DNA from: Verpa conica
Taxonomy: Eukaryota; Ascomycota; Pezizomycetes; Pezizales; Morchellaceae
Direction of reading: 5' to 3'
DNA length: 64,000 nucleotides
NCBI GenBank assembly: GCA_033030425.1
Contig: JAUFSD010000021.1
Span: forward strand, 992,001-1,056,000
The notes beneath the pieces are model-generated. The model was not told the DNA's origin. It made no database searches and saw only the letters and a list, made by a program, of their open reading frames with translations. A program made the position numbers and the translations under genes. How positions within the stretch are numbered: the first letter of the stretch is position 1; each line of letters starts with the position of its first letter. Positions 60,139 through 64,000 of this stretch are shown piece by piece.

Positions 60139-60686
60139 GATGTGTCCTGTACTTAGAGAGAAATTCGGTATAATAATATTTGAGGGAATATTTAAGAAAC
60201 AAACCTCCGATCCCTAAAAATCACTGTTTAAATACCGTGTGCATGAAGCTATAGAAAGCTCGCTGTAGAACCAAGAGTGCATTTCTATTGTTTTCTTGAT
60301 GACATTCCATCTATTGGACTAGTTTTAGTATCTCTTTTAGCGACGTAAACAACTCTCTCTCTTTATTACTCCCGCTAGAAGACTATTTATATTCTATGAT
60401 AAGTCGTAAAATGTTATAGTCATGAAATATCACTCGACGCTATTCCCATTTTGTAATTTTCTTAGTACCGGATATCGGGGTATAGACCAACTCTGAGATT
60501 CTGCTAGTGCGTCAAGAGAAGTAAATCCAGCAAACTGTTTCTCGCGTGACGGTTATCCCATGACAATAGCTAGAAATCATATCACATGTTGCCCCCTGGG
60601 AAGCCTACCCAAACACCACAGATACTGAACCAAGCACCCCCATAGATGACCTCGCGCCTCTCAAAAAAGAATAAACATATAGGTGA
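60139..60686. other. Intergenic region
   Basis: Upstream of the F-box/LRR-like gene and downstream of the first 5S copy (both minus). T-rich; a T6 run just beyond the 5S 3' end would serve as its terminator. Nothing else seen. Confidence 0.5.
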
Positions 60687-60801
60687 GTTCAGTACCCAGG
60701 ATTCCCGCATGGTCACCCACTACAGTACTAACTAGGCGATACAATGGTTAGGTATAGCAGATCGGACGGGATGCTCCTCTTTCATCGTTCTATGACCGAA
60801 C
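60687..60801 (-). rRNA. 5S ribosomal RNA, copy B
   Basis: On the minus strand the 115-bp sequence has the 5S core (GAGCATCCCGTCCG, GTTAGTACT, GTGGGTGACCA, GGGAATCC) and a terminal stem GTTCGGT/ACTGAAC. It differs from the copy at 60996-61110 at about nine positions, mostly transitions. A T6 stretch follows the 3' end. Ends are approximate by a few bases. It may be the less conserved copy, because GATCGG in place of GAGCGG (plus strand) changes the core CCGCTC. Confidence 0.85.
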
Positions 60802-60995
60802 ACGTCGTCAGCGTGTCTAGTAAAGGTTTTTACCTAGTATTAGATGAACATACTTTTAATACAAGCTAGAATATACCATCTATCATTCCGAACTTTACTA
60901 TAAAACACCACTCCAGCTCCATAAAATACTAACCCCCCCCATCTCCGGCCCAAGACGCACAACCCTTACAAGGACAAAACAAAAAGAATGAATGA

Positions 60996-61110
60996 GTTCA
61001 GTACCCAGGATTCCCACATGGTCACCCACTGCAGTACTAACTAGGCGATACGATGATTGGGTACAGCAGAGCGGACGGGATGCTCCATTTTCATCGTTCT
61101 ATGACCGAAC
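60996..61110 (-). rRNA. 5S ribosomal RNA, copy A
   Basis: Same length and terminal stem as the neighbouring copy; the core reads CCCGTCCGCTCTGC, closer to the fungal 5S consensus that I remember from Neurospora. A T5 stretch follows the 3' end. Internal promoter boxes are expected within the gene. The two copies are 309 bp apart in the same orientation, so this is a small tandem pair outside the main rDNA array. Confidence 0.9.
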
Positions 61111-61580
61111 ACGACATCAACATCTCCAGTAGGATCTTTAGCTACTAGTAGCATGTAGTTAGTAGTCCATACCCCCCGAGTTACATATAATAGCGACTAA
61201 GAAGGCCTATGGTGGAAAGAGGGGGTATTTTCACTACCGCATCGGCGGGGAGATATGGTTTCGAGTTGGAAGTGCTACCGAGTTGATTAAAAAGTTCTGT
61301 AACACAGCCGACGTAATCTAACATTCACAGGAATACCGTATCAATGCTATATCAAAAAACTCTCAGCTTTCCCGTACTGCATTTGATATCTAAAAAAAAC
61401 AGCCCTCTTTCAAAAGGCTTATATAAACCCTCCACCCAAAGACCGAAGGGGGGGAGGGGTGAAGGGTGGGGCACCCCACTAACAGTACGCCGAGGCACTA
61501 CTCTACACCACAACCCCGCAACAACCCCACCCACAACTCCGTGGAAAGAAAAAAAAAATCCACAAAAAAAAAAAGAATAA

Positions 61581-61661
61581 TGAATAGAGTGAGGATCGAA
61601 CTCACGCGGGTTGCCCCACTAGCACCTGAAGCTAGCGCCATAACCACTCGGCCATCTATCC
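61581..61661 (-). tRNA. tRNA-Leu(CAG)
   Basis: On the minus strand the acceptor GGATAGA pairs with TCTATTC (one G-U) and is followed by discriminator A. The D-arm contains GGCCGAGTGGTTATGGC. The anticodon stem CTAGC/GCTAG encloses TTCAGGT with anticodon CAG. The long variable arm (TGGGGCAACCCGC) is typical of Leu and Ser. The T-arm GTGAG-TTCGATC-CTCAC is intact. No intron. A T11 run lies downstream. Confidence 0.93.
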
Positions 61662-62270
61662 AGCGTTACGATACAATCTATCGAATTCATTGATAGAGCT
61701 ATGACTCATTAAGCCTAGAGAAAAAAAAGTTTCCTGTAGCTTACTGCATATCCCGAATTAGCCGGGTGGAAGGTTATCAGGTTTTTTTTAATAGGTCGAA
61801 GCTCTTGAAGCTACATGATATGCGAGTGAGTGAGTGGGTAAGTGAGTGAGAGTGAGCGTTATCGCCGAGTGATGGTTCGTGATTCTAATACCAGATTGTG
61901 TGTGTGGGGGGGGGGGGGGGTGATAAAGCGAGGAGAGTCGATGGCCCAAAACTACATATTGTACATCAATCCTCGTCCCGCATATCTATCATACATAAAA
62001 CCCATATCCAAGACTTTTAAAAACCGTTCACCATATCCTATCCTATCCCAATATATACCGCCAGAGGAGATGTTAAAAGTACACCCAAAAAACAGGGGAA
62101 TCAAAAAAACGACCATATCTCAACTATAAAACACTAGCTAGCTAGTAGAAGAAGAAGAATAGAATAGAAAATAGAAAGTAACCCCAAGATCCATCCCAAA
62201 CTTTTACCAAGCGTTCTCTCAAAGAAACCAAGAAAGAAAGAAAATATCTACAAAGAAAAAAGACACAATC
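61662..62270. other. Intergenic region
   Basis: Between tRNA-Leu and the next gene. It has a GTGA tetranucleotide repeat (about 61824-61856), a G15 run near 61906, and simple A/G tracts near 62145-62180. No gene seen. Confidence 0.5.
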
Positions 62271-64000
62271 TCATCGAATATCTAAACCCAATAATCTTCT
62301 CAGTCTCCAAAACCTCTTCCTCTTCTTCAAATACCCAATTACCGGTCTCCCCTCCAATCCCGCACCCACCTCTTTCTCAAACCCCATTTCCTTCTCCGGC
62401 GAGCCAGTAGACACAACTGTTCTCACTCTATCAGCACCTCCCGTCCACACGGCGCCCTTCTCAGGTGTTTTCGTCTTCTTCACAATAACTCCCTTCGCTA
62501 CACCTGCCTCCATCTCTTTCTCAGCGATCCCTTCCTCTGCTACGCTTTCCCTCCCTTTCCCTTTACCATTAACCACAGCTCCCTTCCCTTTCTTCCCCTT
62601 AAACACCTTCCCCCAAAATCCTTTCTTCCTCACCATCTTCCTCACCGTATCCACACTATCCGTCCTACTCTTCCTCAACATCCCACCCAACCCTGTCGCC
62701 GCCACTGCCGTCACCTCATCGTCACTATCCTCGTCAAACCTACTCTTGAATTCGCTCTTCTCCCCCACCTCCACCTCAGAATCCGAATCCGCCGAGAACC
62801 GCGACTTACTCCTCCCGCCAGTTCTCAGTGAGGACCTCATCCCGCCTGTGGATTCTGTACTAGACTTTGTAAGCTGTTTCGAACCCGTCCTCATTGACGT
62901 CATCATCCCTACGCGTTTCTCTCTTGGCCTAGCACGACGAAACGACGACTCTGAGAGTGATGCGTCATCTTCCTCGTCGTCTTCAGAGAAAGAAACAGTT
63001 GAAGATGAGGATGAATATTGTCGCTGGACAGGGGTGGATTGAGCGCGGCGTCTTGTTTTCGGAACAAGAAATTCGGGGGTTGGGGGGTTTAGTTGTGCGG
63101 GGAGTGAGGATCTGGGTGCAGGAGGTGGGTCGGAGGAGCTTGAGGAGTCGTTTCGCTGTCGGACGGCGGAGAGGGGGACGACTTCGAGGATGTCGGGGAG
63201 GTTGGTGGTGTTTAGGGGGGCTAGGTCTTCGTAGGCATCTGAGTAGATGCTGTTTCCGCTGTCGGAGCTGTCGTCGCCTTCATCTTTTTGGGCACTCTCT
63301 TGTGCTCGTGTATCTCTAATAGCTCTAAGGTTACGCTCCGCCGGGGAGCTACCTGAAAGCTCCTCTAACGTGACCCCTTGTCGAGCTGTACTTCCGGTAC
63401 CTGGGAAACCACCCGGTAGCCCCTCTAAGTTTAAGCCCCCTAGTGACCCTTCTAATTCATCCTTCTCCTCTCTCGGCGTTGGTGCCGTCAATTTCAACTC
63501 AGGCACCCCCGCGCGTGTCTCCGGCGGTGTCAATGGCCCCTTCCTCAATCTCACCCCAGAACCCCCATTCCCGTCCCCATCCTCATCCCCATCTACCCCA
63601 AGCAACTTCTTGACCGCCACCGCCGCTCCCAATGGAGGCTGACCCCTCGGGTAGCGAAGTGCACTCTCAAGACCGATTATTGACTCCTGACTAGAGTCGC
63701 TTGGTGGGGGAGAAGGCGCTAAGACCGCATGGCCCATTGTTCTAGGTACACTGGTACCAAAACCAAGACCGCCGTTGTTGGAACCGGTGTTAGTTCCGCG
63801 CGAGACCGAGCCAAACACCGGTAGCCGTCTAGGACCATCATCCGGCATCCCCATTAATGGTGGGCGTGAGTAGGCCGTAAACGACGCAATCGAGTCCTCA
63901 TCACTAAAGCTAACTCTCGCCTTCTTCACCGAAGCAGCGTCACTATAAGCTTTCCCAAACACCCCAGTGGCTGACACCGCTGGTGAAGCTGGCGCGTGTT
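62271..64000 (-). CDS. C-terminal part of a disordered charged protein, 5' end outside window
   Basis: The frame is open to the window edge, so the N-terminus is missing; about 575 residues are visible, ending at a stop at 62271. No ATG appears before the edge. The sequence is mostly disordered: Ser/Gly/Pro-rich with acidic stretches (DEDGDGNGG; DSEVEVGEKSE; DDEEDD), Ser runs and a basic C-terminus (KKRKRFWRLRRLLGL). A conserved-looking block DSGNSIYSDAYEDL lies at about residue 250. Near the C-terminus, GFWGKVFKGKKGKG is Lys/Gly-rich. No enzyme domain or membrane segment. Function unknown; cortical or nuclear scaffolds have this kind of composition, but that is inference. Confidence 0.75.
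   Translation of the reverse strand, partial: HAPASPAVSATGVFGKAYSDAASVKKARVSFSDEDSIASFTAYSRPPLMGMPDDGPRRLPVFGSVSRGTNTGSNNGGLGFGTSVPRTMGHAVLAPSPPPSDSSQESIIGLESALRYPRGQPPLGAAVAVKKLLGVDGDEDGDGNGGSGVRLRKGPLTPPETRAGVPELKLTAPTPREEKDELEGSLGGLNLEGLPGGFPGTGSTARQGVTLEELSGSSPAERNLRAIRDTRAQESAQKDEGDDSSDSGNSIYSDAYEDLAPLNTTNLPDILEVVPLSAVRQRNDSSSSSDPPPAPRSSLPAQLNPPTPEFLVPKTRRRAQSTPVQRQYSSSSSTVSFSEDDEEDDASLSESSFRRARPREKRVGMMTSMRTGSKQLTKSSTESTGGMRSSLRTGGRSKSRFSADSDSEVEVGEKSEFKSRFDEDSDDEVTAVAATGLGGMLRKSRTDSVDTVRKMVRKKGFWGKVFKGKKGKGAVVNGKGKGRESVAEEGIAEKEMEAGVAKGVIVKKTKTPEKGAVWTGGADRVRTVVSTGSPEKEMGFEKEVGAGLEGRPVIGYLKKRKRFWRLRRLLGLDIR

Noticed and set aside
62746..63642. Plus-strand frames opposite the disordered protein at the window end
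   Set aside because: The minus strand carries one long frame with consistent composition; the plus frames are broken and shorter.
1..64000. CRISPR array, phage genes, bacterial operons
   Set aside because: No regularly spaced direct repeats with unique spacers and no prokaryotic gene layout; introns and Pol III genes show eukaryotic nuclear DNA.

Overview
The window reads as nuclear DNA of a filamentous ascomycete (Pezizomycotina). The evidence is short GT-AG introns of about 44-167 bp with CTAAC/CTAAT-like branch sites, a Medusa-type developmental regulator, a BtgC-type GH17 glucanase, SRR1-like and F-box/ankyrin proteins, and single 5S rRNA genes lying among protein genes. The long simple-sequence intergenic regions and the many proteins I cannot place suggest an early-diverging class such as Orbiliomycetes or Pezizomycetes, but I cannot decide between them. 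I support about 13 protein genes (two run off the window), two tRNA genes and two 5S rRNA genes.

Layout. 1-7673 (+): the 3' part of a giant protein with about 80 Leu-Trp motifs, which is the most unusual gene here. 8072-13173 (-): two proteins I do not recognise flanking an SRR1-like protein whose start codon appears to be split by an intron. 14180-15430 (+): an F-box/ankyrin protein with a C-terminal membrane anchor. 15898-17340 (-): a coiled-coil, polyproline protein with an internally duplicated helical module. 18099-18180 (-): an intron-containing tRNA, probably Tyr. 19440-22028 (+): a BtgC-like membrane-anchored GH17 glucanase.

22029-37328 is about 15 kb without a convincing gene, full of homopolymer and pyrimidine tracts. 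It leads into a long 5' leader and a Medusa-like transcriptional regulator (37329-39862, +). 39863-48656 is AT-rich and gene-poor, with one small membrane protein at 43578-44319. 48657-51071 (-) encodes a disordered proline-rich protein with a small DUF8035-like domain. 51072-56232 is again gene-poor, with decayed repeats. 56233-57756 (-) is a double SANT/Myb-like protein, and 58781-60138 (-) an F-box/LRR-like protein with a shortened F-box. 60687-61661 is a small RNA polymerase III cluster of two 5S copies and tRNA-Leu(CAG), all on the minus strand. 62271-64000 (-) is the 3' part of a disordered acidic/basic protein.

The genes do not form an obvious pathway. Medusa and the cell-wall glucanase both fit hyphal growth and development, but their proximity is not evidence of co-function. 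Exon joins were made by reading splice sites and frames by eye; lengths and phases are given so they can be checked.
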